Shown here: positions 32,475 to 42,335 of the stretch, one piece after another
Position numbering within the stretch: the first letter of the stretch is position 1
How the letters are laid out: the number at the start of each line of letters is the position of its first letter
Source of the DNA: Tsukamurella spumae
GTDB taxonomy: Bacteria > Actinomycetota > Actinomycetes > Mycobacteriales > Mycobacteriaceae
Assembly (NCBI RefSeq): GCF_012396015.1
Contig: NZ_JAAXOQ010000012.1
Span: 62,001 to 126,000 of the forward strand
Direction of reading: 5' to 3'
Length of the DNA: 64,000 nt
The notes under the pieces: model-generated
The model's input: only the letters and a program-made list of their open reading frames with translations
What the model was told of the DNA's origin: nothing
Database searches by the model: none
Made by a program: the position numbers and the translations under genes

Positions 32475-33158
32475 TTACCGCGCCGCCGCGGCGCCGGCCG
32501 CCGACGCGGCCAGTGCCGCCCGCACGTTCTGGTAACGCATGCGGTGCTGGCTGCTCGGGCCGAGCTCCGTCAGCGCGGTCATGTGCACGGCCGTCGAGTA
32601 CCCCTTGTGCACCGCGAAGCCGTATCCGGGGAAATCGCCGTCGAGCTCCGCCATGACCCGATCGCGCGTCACCTTCGCCAGCACACTGGCAGCCGCGATG
32701 CACGATGCGGATGCGTCGCCACCGATCACGGGTAGCGACGGCACACCCAGGCCGGGCACGGTGAAACCGTCGATCAGCACGTACCCCGGACGCACCTGCA
32801 GGCCCGCCACCGCGCGACGCATGCCCATGATGTTCGCCACGTGCACCCCGATCCGGTCGATCTCCGGCGCCGGGATCGACACCACCGACCAGCTCACGGC
32901 CAGTTCGAGGATCTTCGGATACAGCTGCTCGCGCGCGTTCTCGGTCAGCTTCTTCGAATCATCGAGGCGCGCCAGCGAGGGAGGGATCCGCGCCGGCAGG
33001 ATGCACGCGGCCACCGTCATCGGACCCGCGCAGGCACCGCGCCCGGCCTCGTCGATGCCCGCGACCGGACCGAGCCCCGCCCGACCCAGCACCGTCTCCA
33101 GGGTGCTCAGGCCCGACGATGCCCGCACCACCGGCCGCGGCGGCCACCGGTCCCGCAC
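32475..33158 (-). CDS. rnhB: Ribonuclease HII
   Basis: Removes RNA from RNA-DNA hybrids and single ribonucleotides. A 227-residue protein with [13 protein letters not shown] (residues 34-46), DDSKKL, the YVLIDGF strand and [15 protein letters not shown], all family motifs including the active-site acids. The N-terminal 25 residues vary and the exact start is uncertain. Confidence 0.92.
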   Translation of the reverse strand: MRDRWPPRPVVRASSGLSTLETVLGRAGLGPVAGIDEAGRGACAGPMTVAACILPARIPPSLARLDDSKKLTENAREQLYPKILELAVSWSVVSIPAPEIDRIGVHVANIMGMRRAVAGLQVRPGYVLIDGFTVPGLGVPSLPVIGGDASASCIAAASVLAKVTRDRVMAELDGDFPGYGFAVHKGYSTAVHMTALTELGPSSQHRMRYQNVRAALAASAAGAAAAR

Positions 33159-33164
33159 CGCGGA

Positions 33165-34040
33165 TCAGCCCTGCTGCGGGTTGATCGCCTTGACGGTCTG
33201 CCAGCGGCTGAACGGGTAGATGATCGCGACGACCTTGCCGCGGATGTCGGCCTTGGGGATCGTTCCCTGCAGCTCGTCCTCGAGGTGGTAGCGCGAGTCC
33301 GCCGAGGCCATCCGGTTATCGCCCATCACGAACACATTGCCCTCGGGGACGGTGATCGGCCCGAAAGGCTTGCCCCAGCACGCGTCCTGATCCTTGGCGA
33401 AGGCCTTCGCGTTGTCCGCGATGTACGGCTCGACGAGCTTGCGGCCGTTCACCGTGACACCGGTCTCGGGGCGGCACTCGATCTTCTGACCGCCGACGGC
33501 GATCACCCGCTTGACCAGATCGTTCTCGTTCGGCGGCTGCAGGCCCACGTACGACAGAGCCTCCTGGACGCCGCGGATGACGGTGTTGTCCGAGCGCACC
33601 TTCTGCACCGGGTCGAGCCCCCACGACGCGGTCGGGCCCTTGAACACGATCACATCGCCCGGCTTCGGGTCACCGGTGAAGTAGCTGATCTTCTGCGTCA
33701 CGATCCGGTCGCCGGTGCAGCCCGCGCAGCCGATCAGCGTGGGTTCCATCGATTCCGACGGCACGTACCACTGCCGGCCGACGAAGGTCTGCAGGCAGAA
33801 GCTCAGCACCAGCGCGACCAGGATGATCGCTCCGACCTCGAGCGGCCAGTTGGTCTTCTTCTCCCGCTCGGCCTTCTCCTCCCCACCGTCGTCCGACGGT
33901 GCCGGGTCCGGCGCGGCGTGTCGGCCGCCGTTGCGGGTGGGCTCGACGGGGCCGTCGGCCCCGGAAATGCCGGGACCCCCGGCCTGCGATACGGGATCGC
34001 TGGGCTCGGGGGTCTCCGGGGAGTTCGTCTGCTCGGGCAC
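33165..34040 (-). CDS. lepB: Signal peptidase I
   Basis: A 291-residue type I signal peptidase that cleaves Sec/Tat signal peptides outside the membrane. A Pro/Gly-rich cytoplasmic N-terminus of 63 residues is followed by one membrane helix (70-88). The catalytic Ser is S97 in PSESMEPT and the Lys is K177 in NDLVKRVIAVGG; VMGDNRMASADSR is box E. It lies six bases from rnhB and near rplS, as in M. tuberculosis. Confidence 0.92.
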   Translation of the reverse strand: MPEQTNSPETPEPSDPVSQAGGPGISGADGPVEPTRNGGRHAAPDPAPSDDGGEEKAEREKKTNWPLEVGAIILVALVLSFCLQTFVGRQWYVPSESMEPTLIGCAGCTGDRIVTQKISYFTGDPKPGDVIVFKGPTASWGLDPVQKVRSDNTVIRGVQEALSYVGLQPPNENDLVKRVIAVGGQKIECRPETGVTVNGRKLVEPYIADNAKAFAKDQDACWGKPFGPITVPEGNVFVMGDNRMASADSRYHLEDELQGTIPKADIRGKVVAIIYPFSRWQTVKAINPQQG

Positions 34041-34102
34041 GGGTACACACTACCGAGCAGGCGGGTCGGTCTCGTCCAGGCGGACGGTGACCGGCGCTGG
34101 TG

Positions 34103-34444
34103 TCAGCGCTTCTCCTTGATCTTGGCGGCCTTACCGCGCAGGTCGCGCAGGTAGTACAGCTTCGCGCGACGGACGTCACCACGGGTGAGGACGTCGATCT
34201 TGGCGATGTTCGGGGAGTGCACGGGGAAGGTGCGCTCCACACCGACGCCGAAGGAAACCTTGCGCACGGTGAAGGTCTCGCGCACACCGCCGCCCTGGCG
34301 GCGGATCACGACGCCCTTGAACACCTGGACGCGCTCCTTGCTGCCCTCGATGACCTTGACGTGCACGTCAAGGGTGTCGCCGGGGCGGAAGTCGGGCACA
34401 TCGCTGCGCAGGGACTGCTGGTCAATGAAGTCGAGCGTGTTCAT
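34103..34444 (-). CDS. rplS: 50S ribosomal protein L19
   Basis: A 113-residue ribosomal protein with [43 protein letters not shown] and the basic end [18 protein letters not shown]. Full length. Position between lepB and the trmD-side genes fits the order. Confidence 0.95.
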   Translation of the reverse strand: MNTLDFIDQQSLRSDVPDFRPGDTLDVHVKVIEGSKERVQVFKGVVIRRQGGGVRETFTVRKVSFGVGVERTFPVHSPNIAKIDVLTRGDVRRAKLYYLRDLRGKAAKIKEKR

Positions 34445-34499
34445 CGCTGGATCATCCGTTTCTTACATGTCTTCGCGAGCAGAGGACCCTGGCGGCCCG

Positions 34500-35483
34500 T
34501 CACGACGACTGCCGCGGGGGTTCGACCGGTTCGTACTCCTGTCCTGCCGACTGCTCCGCAGTCGGATACACCCGGGCAGCACGCAGCCCGGGCAACCTGT
34601 TGATTGTGCCAGATCGGCGCCGATTCTTCGAAATCGTCAGGCGGCGGGCCATGGACCTGGGTCGACGGGGCGGGGCCGGCGCGGGCACGACGGTGCGGTC
34701 CAGCTCGCGCTCCGCGTCCTCCCGCAGGTGCGGCAGCAGGTCCGGGCGGCCGGCCATCAGCTCCTGGAGGGCGATCTTCACCCGGATCAGCGGGCGCCGC
34801 AGCCGGCGCTCCCGGCGCAGCGCGCGCGCCATCCGCCGGGGCTTGCGCTGATAGCGCCACCGCGCCCACGGCGAACCCGGCCGCGCGAGCCGGATCGCGC
34901 CGATCAGCAGCAGCGGGAAGAAGAACATTCCCACGAGCCCGGTCCAGATCTTGCCCTTGAGCAGCACGATCGCGGCCGTACCAAGGCTGATCACGCCGAA
35001 CAGGATCTGCGCCGCCCGTTCCGGCGAGTCCCGGAACCCGGCGGTGTCCACCAGGTCCAGCGGGCGCAGACCCAACAGGAGCAGTCCCGTCACCGCGACC
35101 GCGACGAACACGGCGTCCACCGACGCGCGCCCCTCCTCCTGCCAGTACACGTCACGCAGATACAGGATCAGCGCGAACTCGTCGAGGATCAGCGCCGCGC
35201 CCAGCCCGAAGACCCCGGCCAGCACCGCCGCCGTCGTCTGGGTGGCCCGGTCGAAGTTCGCGATGAGGCCGATCGCCGAGCCCATGCACAGCACCACGCC
35301 GTACACCATGTGGTGCAGGTGCAGGCCGCCGGGCGTGACATTGCCGAACCACCACCGCACCTCGGCCCGGATCAGCCGCACACTGATGCGGATGCACACG
35401 AAGCCCGCGATCAGCCCGACGAAGAAGGCGAACAGCGGCAGCCGTCCCCCCTCTATGATGTCGTGCTGGAACCAGGTGGACAT
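34500..35483 (-). CDS. Conserved actinobacterial integral membrane protein
   Basis: A 327-residue protein with about five to six membrane helices in residues 15-215, including FGNVTPGGLHLHHMVYG with its two histidines. A basic cytoplasmic tail of about 100 residues ends in a Pro-rich stretch. Function is unknown, although the family is common in Mycobacteriales. Confidence 0.75.
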   Translation of the reverse strand: MSTWFQHDIIEGGRLPLFAFFVGLIAGFVCIRISVRLIRAEVRWWFGNVTPGGLHLHHMVYGVVLCMGSAIGLIANFDRATQTTAAVLAGVFGLGAALILDEFALILYLRDVYWQEEGRASVDAVFVAVAVTGLLLLGLRPLDLVDTAGFRDSPERAAQILFGVISLGTAAIVLLKGKIWTGLVGMFFFPLLLIGAIRLARPGSPWARWRYQRKPRRMARALRRERRLRRPLIRVKIALQELMAGRPDLLPHLREDAERELDRTVVPAPAPPRRPRSMARRLTISKNRRRSGTINRLPGLRAARVYPTAEQSAGQEYEPVEPPRQSS

Positions 35484-35557
35484 GCCTCCAACCTAGCGCT
35501 GCGACCCATCACCGCAGGTCAGTCGCCCCTGCGGCTGCGGCCCCGACGACGACGCCG

Positions 35558-37975
35558 TCACTTGCCGAAGCCGGCCTGGCGCAGCGCGTCCGCCATCGAG
35601 CCCGACGGTGCCTGCTCGCGCCCGCCGCGCTGCCCGCGGCCGTCCTGCTGACCGCCACGATTCCGCCCGCCCTGGCCGCCCCGGTTCTGCCCACCGCGCG
35701 ACTGCCCGCCGCGATCGCCGCCCCGCTGACCGCCGCGGTCGCCGCCGCGCTGCCCGCCCTCGCGCGGCCCGCGCTGCTTGGGGGCGGCATCGTCGTTCAG
35801 GCGGAGCGAGAGGCCGATGCGCTGCCGCTCGACGTCCACGTCGACCACCTTGACCTTGACGACCTGCCCGGACTTGACCACCTCGTGCGGGTCGGAGACG
35901 TACCGGTCCGACATCGCGGACACGTGGACCAGCCCGTCCTGGTGTACGCCCACGTCGATGAACGCACCGAAGGCCGCCACGTTGGTCACCACGCCCTCGA
36001 GCACCATGCCCGGCTTCAGATCGGACACCTTCTCGACCCCGGCGGCGAAGGTCGCGGTGGCGAACGCCGGCCGGGGGTCGCGGCCGGGCTTGTCGAGCTC
36101 GGCGAGGATGTCCGTCACCGTCGGCACGCCGAACCGCTCGTCGGCGAGATCCGCCGCGATGTCCGCCGGGCGCAGCTTCGCGAGTGCCGCGGTGTTGCCG
36201 ATGAGCTCGGCCAGCTGCAGACCGGACCGGTCGAGGATCTTCCGGACCACGGGATAGGCCTCGGGATGCACGCCGGACGCGTCCAGCGGGTCGTCGCCGC
36301 CGCGGATCCGGAGGAAGCCGGCGCACTGCTCGAAGGCCTTCGGGCCGAGCCGCGGGACGTCCAGCAGGCCGGACCGGCTGCGGAACGCGCCGGACCGGTC
36401 GCGGTACGCGACGATAGCCGCGGCCAGCGACTCGGTGACGCCCGATACGCGGGCGAGCAGCGGCACCGACGCGGTGTTCAGGTCCACCCCCACGGCGTTC
36501 ACCGCGTCCTCGACCACCGCGTCCAGCGACCTCGCGAGGCTGGCCTGCGACACGTCGTGCTGGTACTGGCCCACGCCGATCGACTTGGGGTCGATCTTCA
36601 CCAGTTCGGCGAGCGGGTCCTGCAGGCGGCGGGCGATGGACACGGCGCCGCGCAACGAGACGTCCATGTCCGGCAGCTCCTGGGAGGCGTACTCCGACGC
36701 GGAGTAGATCGACGCGCCGGCCTCGCTGACGACGGCCTTCGCGGGTACGCGCGCGCCGGCCTTCTTGATCTCCCCGAGCAACTCCGTGGTCAGCGCGTCG
36801 GTCTCCCGCGAGGCGGTGCCGTTGCCGATCGCCACGAGCTCCACGTCGTGCCGGGCGATGAGCGCCGCCAGCAGCGCCTTGCTCTTGTCCCACTGGTTCT
36901 GCGGCTGGTGCGGGTAGATGATGAGCGTGTCGAGCACCTTGCCGGTGCCGTCGACGACGGCGGTCTTCACGCCGTTGCGGAAGCCCGGGTCGAGGCCCAG
37001 CGTGGGCCGTGTACCGGCGGGGGCGGCCAGCAGCAGATCCTTGAGGTTGGTGGCGAACACGGTCACCGCGTCCTCCTCGGCGCGCTGCCGCAGCCGGGTG
37101 CGGGCATCGACGGTCGCCGAGACCATCAGCTTGGTGCGCCACGCCCACCGGGCGACGGTGCCCAGCCACTTGTCGGCCGGCCTGCCCTGGTTCGAGATCC
37201 CGAGCGTGGCCGCGACCAGCGCCTCGTAGGAGGCGTCCTCGCCGCCGTCGAACTGCAGGGAGAGCACCTCCTCCTTCTCCCCGCGCAGCACGGCCAGCAC
37301 CCGGTGGCTGGGCATCTGCTCGATCGGTTCGGAGAACTCGAAGTAGTCGCGGAACTTCTGCGCCTTCTGCGGGTCCGCGCCCTCGCGGACACCGGTGCGC
37401 AGAGTCGACTCACCCCAGAACTTCTCGCGGACCGTGCCCACGAGCTCGGCGTCCTCCGCGGCCCGCTCGACGAGGATGTGCCGAGCCCCCTCGAGCGCCG
37501 CCGCCGCATCCGCGACGTTCTCCCCGAGGAACTCCCCCGCCAGCTCCTCGGGAACCAGCGTGGGATCGGCCAGCAGCCGTTCGGCGAGCGGGGCGAGGCC
37601 GTTCTCCCGCGCGATCTGCGCCTTGGTGCGCCGCTTGACCTTGTACGGCAGGTAGATGTCCTCGACGCGCGCCTTGGTATCGGCGGCCAGCAACGCCGCG
37701 CGGAGCTCGTCGGTGAGCTTGCCCTGCTCCTCGATCGAGGCGATGACGGCGGCCCGGCGATCGTCGAGCTCCCGCAGGTAGCCGAGCCGTTCCTCGAGCG
37801 CGCGCAGCTGCGCATCGTCGAGGCTGCCGGTGACCTCCTTGCGGTACCGGGCGATGAACGGCACCGTCGACCCCTCGTCCAGCAGCTGGACCGCTGCGGC
37901 GACCTGGTTCTCCCCCACCGAGAGCTCCTCGGCGATGCGGGCGGATACGGACTTGCTCGGCGCGCTCGAATTCAC
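35558..37975 (-). CDS. tex: Tex family transcription accessory protein
   Basis: An 805-residue RNA-binding protein. In order: an N-terminal HTH-type helical region, the YqgF-like domain (TLGLDPGFRNGVKTAVVDGTGKVLDT), a helix-hairpin-helix pair (NTASVPLLARVSGVT and RSRSGLLDVPRLGPKAFEQ), and an S1 domain (LKPGMVLEGVVTNVAAFGAFIDVGV). The last 75 residues are a Gly/Arg/Gln-rich RGG-like tail. Tex influences transcription and rRNA handling in other bacteria. Confidence 0.92.
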   Translation of the reverse strand: MNSSAPSKSVSARIAEELSVGENQVAAAVQLLDEGSTVPFIARYRKEVTGSLDDAQLRALEERLGYLRELDDRRAAVIASIEEQGKLTDELRAALLAADTKARVEDIYLPYKVKRRTKAQIARENGLAPLAERLLADPTLVPEELAGEFLGENVADAAAALEGARHILVERAAEDAELVGTVREKFWGESTLRTGVREGADPQKAQKFRDYFEFSEPIEQMPSHRVLAVLRGEKEEVLSLQFDGGEDASYEALVAATLGISNQGRPADKWLGTVARWAWRTKLMVSATVDARTRLRQRAEEDAVTVFATNLKDLLLAAPAGTRPTLGLDPGFRNGVKTAVVDGTGKVLDTLIIYPHQPQNQWDKSKALLAALIARHDVELVAIGNGTASRETDALTTELLGEIKKAGARVPAKAVVSEAGASIYSASEYASQELPDMDVSLRGAVSIARRLQDPLAELVKIDPKSIGVGQYQHDVSQASLARSLDAVVEDAVNAVGVDLNTASVPLLARVSGVTESLAAAIVAYRDRSGAFRSRSGLLDVPRLGPKAFEQCAGFLRIRGGDDPLDASGVHPEAYPVVRKILDRSGLQLAELIGNTAALAKLRPADIAADLADERFGVPTVTDILAELDKPGRDPRPAFATATFAAGVEKVSDLKPGMVLEGVVTNVAAFGAFIDVGVHQDGLVHVSAMSDRYVSDPHEVVKSGQVVKVKVVDVDVERQRIGLSLRLNDDAAPKQRGPREGGQRGGDRGGQRGGDRGGQSRGGQNRGGQGGRNRGGQQDGRGQRGGREQAPSGSMADALRQAGFGK

Positions 37976-37984
37976 GCGGCCACC

Positions 37985-38404
37985 CTACCGGCGGCCACCG
38001 ACGAGTTCGGCGATCACCGGCTCCGTGGCGCCGCACACCATCACCGCCTCGTACGCGATGTCGGCCAACGCCTCCCCGCCGTCGCGGACGAGGAAGTGCA
38101 ACGCCGACAGCGCCCGCGCCGCCTGGAAGCCCAGGACGTAGCCGGTGTGATCGCCGTCGCGGCGGCACCGGTGCGCGGCCCGGTCGAGGTGCTCGGCCGC
38201 CGCGGCCAGACGGTGCGCCTCCCCGCGCCGGCAACCCGGCGCCCGCCGTTCGTCGAGGAGCACCTCACCGGCGTCGTCGAGCCGCGGGTCCGCCGCGCGA
38301 TCCAGCGCTCCGGCCACGAGCCGAACGCCCGCGGCGTGCCGACGGTCCGCCGCCACGGCGGCGACGGCCTCCGCCAGCTCCGGCAGGCTAGTCGACCTGT
38401 GCAT
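37985..38404 (-). CDS. Uncharacterised helical protein, 139 residues
   Basis: An Ala/Arg-rich helical protein starting at GTG and overlapping the upstream gene by 17 bases. DGDHTGYVLGFQAARALSALHFLV is the most distinctive stretch. It belongs to the ESX-like cluster by position only. Confidence 0.6.
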   Translation of the reverse strand: MHRSTSLPELAEAVAAVAADRRHAAGVRLVAGALDRAADPRLDDAGEVLLDERRAPGCRRGEAHRLAAAAEHLDRAAHRCRRDGDHTGYVLGFQAARALSALHFLVRDGGEALADIAYEAVMVCGATEPVIAELVGGRR

Positions 38405-39272
38405 CGACGTCCCCTCCTCCCGCCGCCCACGCGTCGCCCGACCAGCTCGGCGCGAAGCCCGACGCGCGCAAGTGATCGCACACCTCGTCGGGCGGCGGGG
38501 TCGCGCCGACCACGGGGCCGGGCGCGAAGCCGCGGGCGGCGCAGAAGGTGGCGATGGACAGCTCCGGCCAGTCCTCGTTCCCGGCCGCGAGCTCCCCGTC
38601 GCGCAGCACCACGCCGGGCCGTAGATAGCCGTCGAGCTCCGTGGTGCCGATCAGCCGCCAGGGCCGGCCGGCCTCGTCCACGACCTCCGCGACCGCGATC
38701 CGGACCCAGTCCCGGGCCGCGCCGCCGATGGCCGCGCACAGCTCCCGCAGCCGCAGGTCCAGGTCGGCGGGGGCCGCGACGGGCACGACATAGTGCGCTG
38801 CGCGGTGCGCACCGTCGGCCCCGAGGGACCGGCCGAGCACGCCCAGGCCCCCGAGGGGCGCCATCGCGCCGACGGCGGAGCCGTGCCCCGCGGCGAGCTC
38901 CCCGGATCGTCGCTCCGCCTCCTCCGCCGCGTCCTGCGCCTCGGCCCGGCCCCGCAGGTCCGCGAGGTCTGCCGCCTCGTCGGCCGCCGGATCGCCGGGC
39001 GGGCGCCCGCCGCGGGCATCGAGGCGCGCGAGCGCGGTCCGAGCGGCGATGCCGGTCATCCGCTCCCTCGTGTCCTCGACGAGCACCGCGTAGTCGCCGA
39101 CGAAGGCGGCCCGGGCCTCGTCGAGCTCGCCGGCCCGGAGCAGCACGTCCGACGGTGCCCGTACGCCCAGCCGGGAGGCGATCCGCCGGGCCTCGGCGTG
39201 CGCGGCGCGGTACTGCTCGGCGGCGCCGGCGAATTCGCCGGGCGAGCGGGGCCAGAACTCGGTGTCGCTCAT
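38388..39272 (-). CDS. Uncharacterised ESX-cluster-like protein, 294 residues
   Basis: A protein from MSDTEFWPRSPGEF. Residues 1-130 form a long helical hairpin (AEQYRAAHAEARRIASRLG; GDYAVLVEDTRERMTGIA) like WXG/PPE-type secreted proteins. The C-terminal half has beta segments (WRLIGTTELDGYLRPGVVL). It overlaps the small EspC-like gene by four bases. Role unknown. Confidence 0.6.
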   Translation of the reverse strand: MSDTEFWPRSPGEFAGAAEQYRAAHAEARRIASRLGVRAPSDVLLRAGELDEARAAFVGDYAVLVEDTRERMTGIAARTALARLDARGGRPPGDPAADEAADLADLRGRAEAQDAAEEAERRSGELAAGHGSAVGAMAPLGGLGVLGRSLGADGAHRAAHYVVPVAAPADLDLRLRELCAAIGGAARDWVRIAVAEVVDEAGRPWRLIGTTELDGYLRPGVVLRDGELAAGNEDWPELSIATFCAARGFAPGPVVGATPPPDEVCDHLRASGFAPSWSGDAWAAGGGDVDAQVD

Positions 39273-39547
39273 CCCGCCGCCTCGATCGCCCGGGCGGCGG
39301 CGCGATCCGCGGCCGTCGCCGTGCGGGAGCCGTCGCGGATGCGCTCGGCGAGCGCCCGCAACTCCGCCACAGACGACGCGTGCAACTCGCGCGCAGCGGC
39401 GTCGGACGCGGCGGGGATCGCGCCGAGCGCCCGCGCGTACCGGTCCTCGGGGAGCGGCAGGGCGGCCGGTGCGGGCATCGCCTCGGTGAGGGCGTCGACG
39501 GTGCGCGCGAGCCGCTCCCACGCCGCCGGATCCAGTTCGAAGATCAT
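39269..39547 (-). CDS. EspC/ESX-like small helical protein
   Basis: A 92-residue helical protein starting MIFELDPAAWERLARTVDAL, resembling the ESX-associated EspC-like or type VII secretion target families. It lies between a YbaB-like gene and the 294-residue gene, each with a four-base overlap, an arrangement often seen in ESX-related loci of Mycobacteriales. No ESX secretion machinery is visible here. Confidence 0.5.
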   Translation of the reverse strand: MIFELDPAAWERLARTVDALTEAMPAPAALPLPEDRYARALGAIPAASDAAARELHASSVAELRALAERIRDGSRTATAADRAAARAIEAAG

Positions 39548-39855
39548 GCGGGGGTCCGGGCGAGCTCGGCGCGCCGCGCGTAGTACTCGCGCAGTGAATC
39601 GGCCGCGCGCTGCGCGAGCTCGACGATCAAGGGCCCCAGCCGTTCCGGCGGGTGCGCCCGGGCCGACGCCGGCGCCAGATCGACGTCGACGACGTGCCCC
39701 CGCACGTCGACGGTCACGGAGACCGTCCGGTCCTGCGACCGCGCGGTGACCCGCGCCGTGCGGAACTCCTCGTCCAGGCGGGCCAACTCCGCCTCGCGCC
39801 GCTCGACCTCGGCCAGGAGCGCGGCGGCACCGCGCGCACCGTCGACAACAGTCAT
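39544..39855 (-). CDS. YbaB/EbfC-family DNA-binding-like protein
   Basis: A 103-residue protein with a helical N-terminus (LLAEVERREAELARLDEEF), the central strands VSVTVDVRGHVVDVDL and a C-terminal helix, the alpha-beta-alpha YbaB fold. In actinobacteria small YbaB proteins also occur at ESX-like loci (EspR/EspL-type); it is distinct from the recR-linked ybaB. Confidence 0.7.
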   Translation of the reverse strand: MTVVDGARGAAALLAEVERREAELARLDEEFRTARVTARSQDRTVSVTVDVRGHVVDVDLAPASARAHPPERLGPLIVELAQRAADSLREYYARRAELARTPA

Positions 39856-39930
39856 GATTCCCCCGAGTCCCGGGCGCCCCCACGCCCGCTGCGGCCATCA
39901 TGCCGCGCCGCTCGGTTCGTGGGGACCGAT

Positions 39931-41070
39931 CTACGGAATCGGTGCCGGCGCGGGCAGTTCCACGCGCAGGCGCGCCCCGCCCGACGGTGCCTCCCCGACC
40001 CGGATCGTCCCCTCGTGCGCCCGGACGATCTCGGCGGCGATGGCCAGCCCGAGGCCGGAGCCGCCGTCGTCGCGGGACCGGCCCTCGTCGAGGCGCAGGA
40101 ACGGGGTGAACACCTGCTCCCGATCCTCCGGCGCGATGCCGGGGCCGTCGTCGTCGACGTCGAGGACGACGGCACCGTCGACCTCCCGGACGGTGAACGA
40201 GACGGCCGACCGGGCGTGCCGCGCCGCGTTGTCGACGAGGTTCTGCAGCAGCCGCGTCACGTGCTGCCGAGATCCCACGACGAGGGTCGCGGGATCGACG
40301 TCGACGGTGTACGCGACGTCCGTCGGGGGCCGCACGGGCCCGAGCACCTCGAACAGCGGCAGGATCTCGCGCTTGGGCTTCTCCCCCGCCTCGAGCCGGG
40401 CGAGCGTCAGCAGGTCGGTGGCCACGGACTGCAGCCGATCCACGTCGAGCAGCGCCTCCCGGACCGCGACGACGGGGTCCACCTGGTCCGGATAGGCGGC
40501 CGCCACCTCGAGGTCGGCGCGGACCGCGCCGATCGGCCCGCGGAGCTCGTGGGCCGCGTCGGCGACGAACCGCAGCTGCCGGTCGGACGATTCCTGCAGC
40601 AGCTCCAACGTGTCGTTCATGGTGCGGGCCAGGCGGGCCACCTCGTCGTCGCCCGCGGGCTCGGGGACGCGCAGGCTCAGGTCCCCGGAGGAGAGCTCAC
40701 GGAACCGCTGCTCGATGGCGCCGACGGGCCGCAGCACCCGGCCCGCGACGAACCACGCGATGAGCCCCGAGATCGCCCCGGCGAGCGGCGCGGTCGCGAG
40801 GACGGCGATCCGGCCCCACTCCGAGAGCGCCTGGCGCACCTCGAAGGCCGTACTGGATCCGGGCACCGACGGACCCTCGACCGGCGACACCCCGGTGGTT
40901 CCCCACACCGCGCCGCTCGAGGGCGGCACGTCGGTCGCGGGGGTGATCTCGCCGAGCACGACATCGGTGAGCAGCCAGATCACCGCCAGCGCGATGACGG
41001 CGTAGCCGATGAACACGATGACGCCCGTCAGCAGCGCCAGCCGCATCCGGACGGACCCGAGGTGCCTCAC
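39931..41070 (-). CDS. Two-component sensor histidine kinase
   Basis: A 379-residue kinase of the OmpR-partner type. Two membrane helices (about residues 10-33 and 90-112) flank an extracytoplasmic loop; then come HAMP, the H-box (FVADAAHELRGPIGAV), N-box (LLQNLVDNAARHARSAV), DVDDDGPGIAPEDREQVF and GGSGLGLAIAAEIV. The GTG start overlaps the regulator stop (GTGA). The signal sensed is not known; the small secreted protein gene upstream of the regulator may be a target. Confidence 0.9.
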   Translation of the reverse strand: MRHLGSVRMRLALLTGVIVFIGYAVIALAVIWLLTDVVLGEITPATDVPPSSGAVWGTTGVSPVEGPSVPGSSTAFEVRQALSEWGRIAVLATAPLAGAISGLIAWFVAGRVLRPVGAIEQRFRELSSGDLSLRVPEPAGDDEVARLARTMNDTLELLQESSDRQLRFVADAAHELRGPIGAVRADLEVAAAYPDQVDPVVAVREALLDVDRLQSVATDLLTLARLEAGEKPKREILPLFEVLGPVRPPTDVAYTVDVDPATLVVGSRQHVTRLLQNLVDNAARHARSAVSFTVREVDGAVVLDVDDDGPGIAPEDREQVFTPFLRLDEGRSRDDGGSGLGLAIAAEIVRAHEGTIRVGEAPSGGARLRVELPAPAPIP

Positions 41071-41738
41071 GGGCGGATCCGATAGCCGTAGCCGCGCAGC
41101 GTCTCGATGGATGCGGTGGCGAAGGGCGCATCGACCTTCCGCCGCAGTGCGCTGATGTGGACCTCGATGCGGTTGTCGGCGACATCGGCGGCCTCGTCCC
41201 ACACGGCCCCGGCGAGGTCGGTCTTGGACACCGGCCGGCCGGGCCTGCGCGCCAGGGCGGCGAGGATCTCGAACTCCTTGACGGTCAGCGGGATCGGAAC
41301 ACCGGCGCGGGCGACGGTGCGACCGGTCACGTCGATCTCCAGGTCGCCGACGGTGAGGACGACGGCCCGCTGCTGCCCGGCGCGACGCATCAGTGTGCGC
41401 AGGCGCGCGAGGAGCACGACATAGGAGAAGGGCTTGGTCAGGTAGTCGTCGGCGCCGGCATCGAGCCCCTCGGCCTCGTCGTACTCGCCGTCCTTCGCGG
41501 TGAGCATGAGGACGGGCGTCCAGTCCTCGCGGGCGCGCAGCGCGCTCACCACCTGGTAGCCGTTGCGCTGCGGCATCTGGACGTCGAGCACGACGACGTC
41601 GAATCGCGTCACCTCGGCGGCCAGGAGGGCGGCGGCACCGTCGCCGACGGTCTCGACCGCGTAGCCCTCGCAGCGCAGGCCCTCCGCCAGGCCGCGCAGC
41701 AGGCGCTGGTCGTCGTCGGCGATCAGGATGCGGGGCAA
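41067..41738 (-). CDS. OmpR-family response regulator
   Basis: A 223-residue regulator: receiver domain with phospho-acceptor Asp in FDVVVLDVQMPQRNG and conserved Lys in DDYLTKPFSYVVLL, then a winged-helix output domain (VKEFEILAALARRPGRPVSKTDL and DNRIEVHISALRRKVD). The TTG start at 41,738 is preferred for its GGAGGG; a GTG five codons earlier is open. Confidence 0.9.
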   Translation of the reverse strand: MPRILIADDDQRLLRGLAEGLRCEGYAVETVGDGAAALLAAEVTRFDVVVLDVQMPQRNGYQVVSALRAREDWTPVLMLTAKDGEYDEAEGLDAGADDYLTKPFSYVVLLARLRTLMRRAGQQRAVVLTVGDLEIDVTGRTVARAGVPIPLTVKEFEILAALARRPGRPVSKTDLAGAVWDEAADVADNRIEVHISALRRKVDAPFATASIETLRGYGYRIRP

Positions 41739-41825
41739 CGGCCCTCCCTCCACTCGAGCGCGGGCGGCACCGCCTGCCCTATCCGACTCGACGGTACCGC
41801 CCGGGGCGGACCTGTCTTTGCAGTA

Positions 41826-42218
41826 CTACTTCACCGGCCCCACGACGACGCCCTGGCCGTTCTCCCCCACGCCGGTGGGACCGGTCACGGTCCCGGGCTT
41901 GGCACCCGGCCCGTTCCCGGCGACGGTGCCCGTGACGGTGCCGGTCTTCGGGTCGTACTTGCCGATCACGACGCCCTTGCCGTCTCGGACGGTGCCGGAG
42001 GCGTCGATCTGGAAGGTGGCGCCCGAGGTCGGGACCTGCGAGCACGGAAGCGTCTTCTGCGCCTCGCCGTTGATGCCGGTCGTGCCGCAGACCTTGCCGG
42101 GCTTCGGCGCGGCGGTGTCGCCGCCCGCGGAGGCGATGCCCGCCCCGAGGATTCCTCCGCCGACGATGGCGAGGCCGGCGGCTGCGGCGGCGGTGCGACG
42201 GATCTGGATCTTGCGCAT
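41826..42218 (-). CDS. Small secreted protein
   Basis: A 130-residue protein with a signal peptide (MRKIQIRR, Ala-rich core, cleavage after GIASA) and a Gly/Thr-rich mature part with two cysteines (KVCGTTG, TLPCSQV). Unknown family. It lies upstream of the two-component genes on the same strand. Confidence 0.75.
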   Translation of the reverse strand: MRKIQIRRTAAAAAGLAIVGGGILGAGIASAGGDTAAPKPGKVCGTTGINGEAQKTLPCSQVPTSGATFQIDASGTVRDGKGVVIGKYDPKTGTVTGTVAGNGPGAKPGTVTGPTGVGENGQGVVVGPVK

Positions 42219-42335
42219 GGGATGTCTCCTTCACGTGGACCGGCGGCGGCCGGTTTCGAAGCACTCGCTTCGGTGACACCACACTGCAGGCGGCGTGCTG
42301 TGGCCCACCTGAAGCCACCTGAACGCCCCTTCAGG

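Noticed and set aside
35885-39583. A 1232-codon open frame antisense to tex and the ESX-like genes
   Set aside because: Low-complexity Arg/Pro-rich translation with no domain, opposite to well-supported genes.
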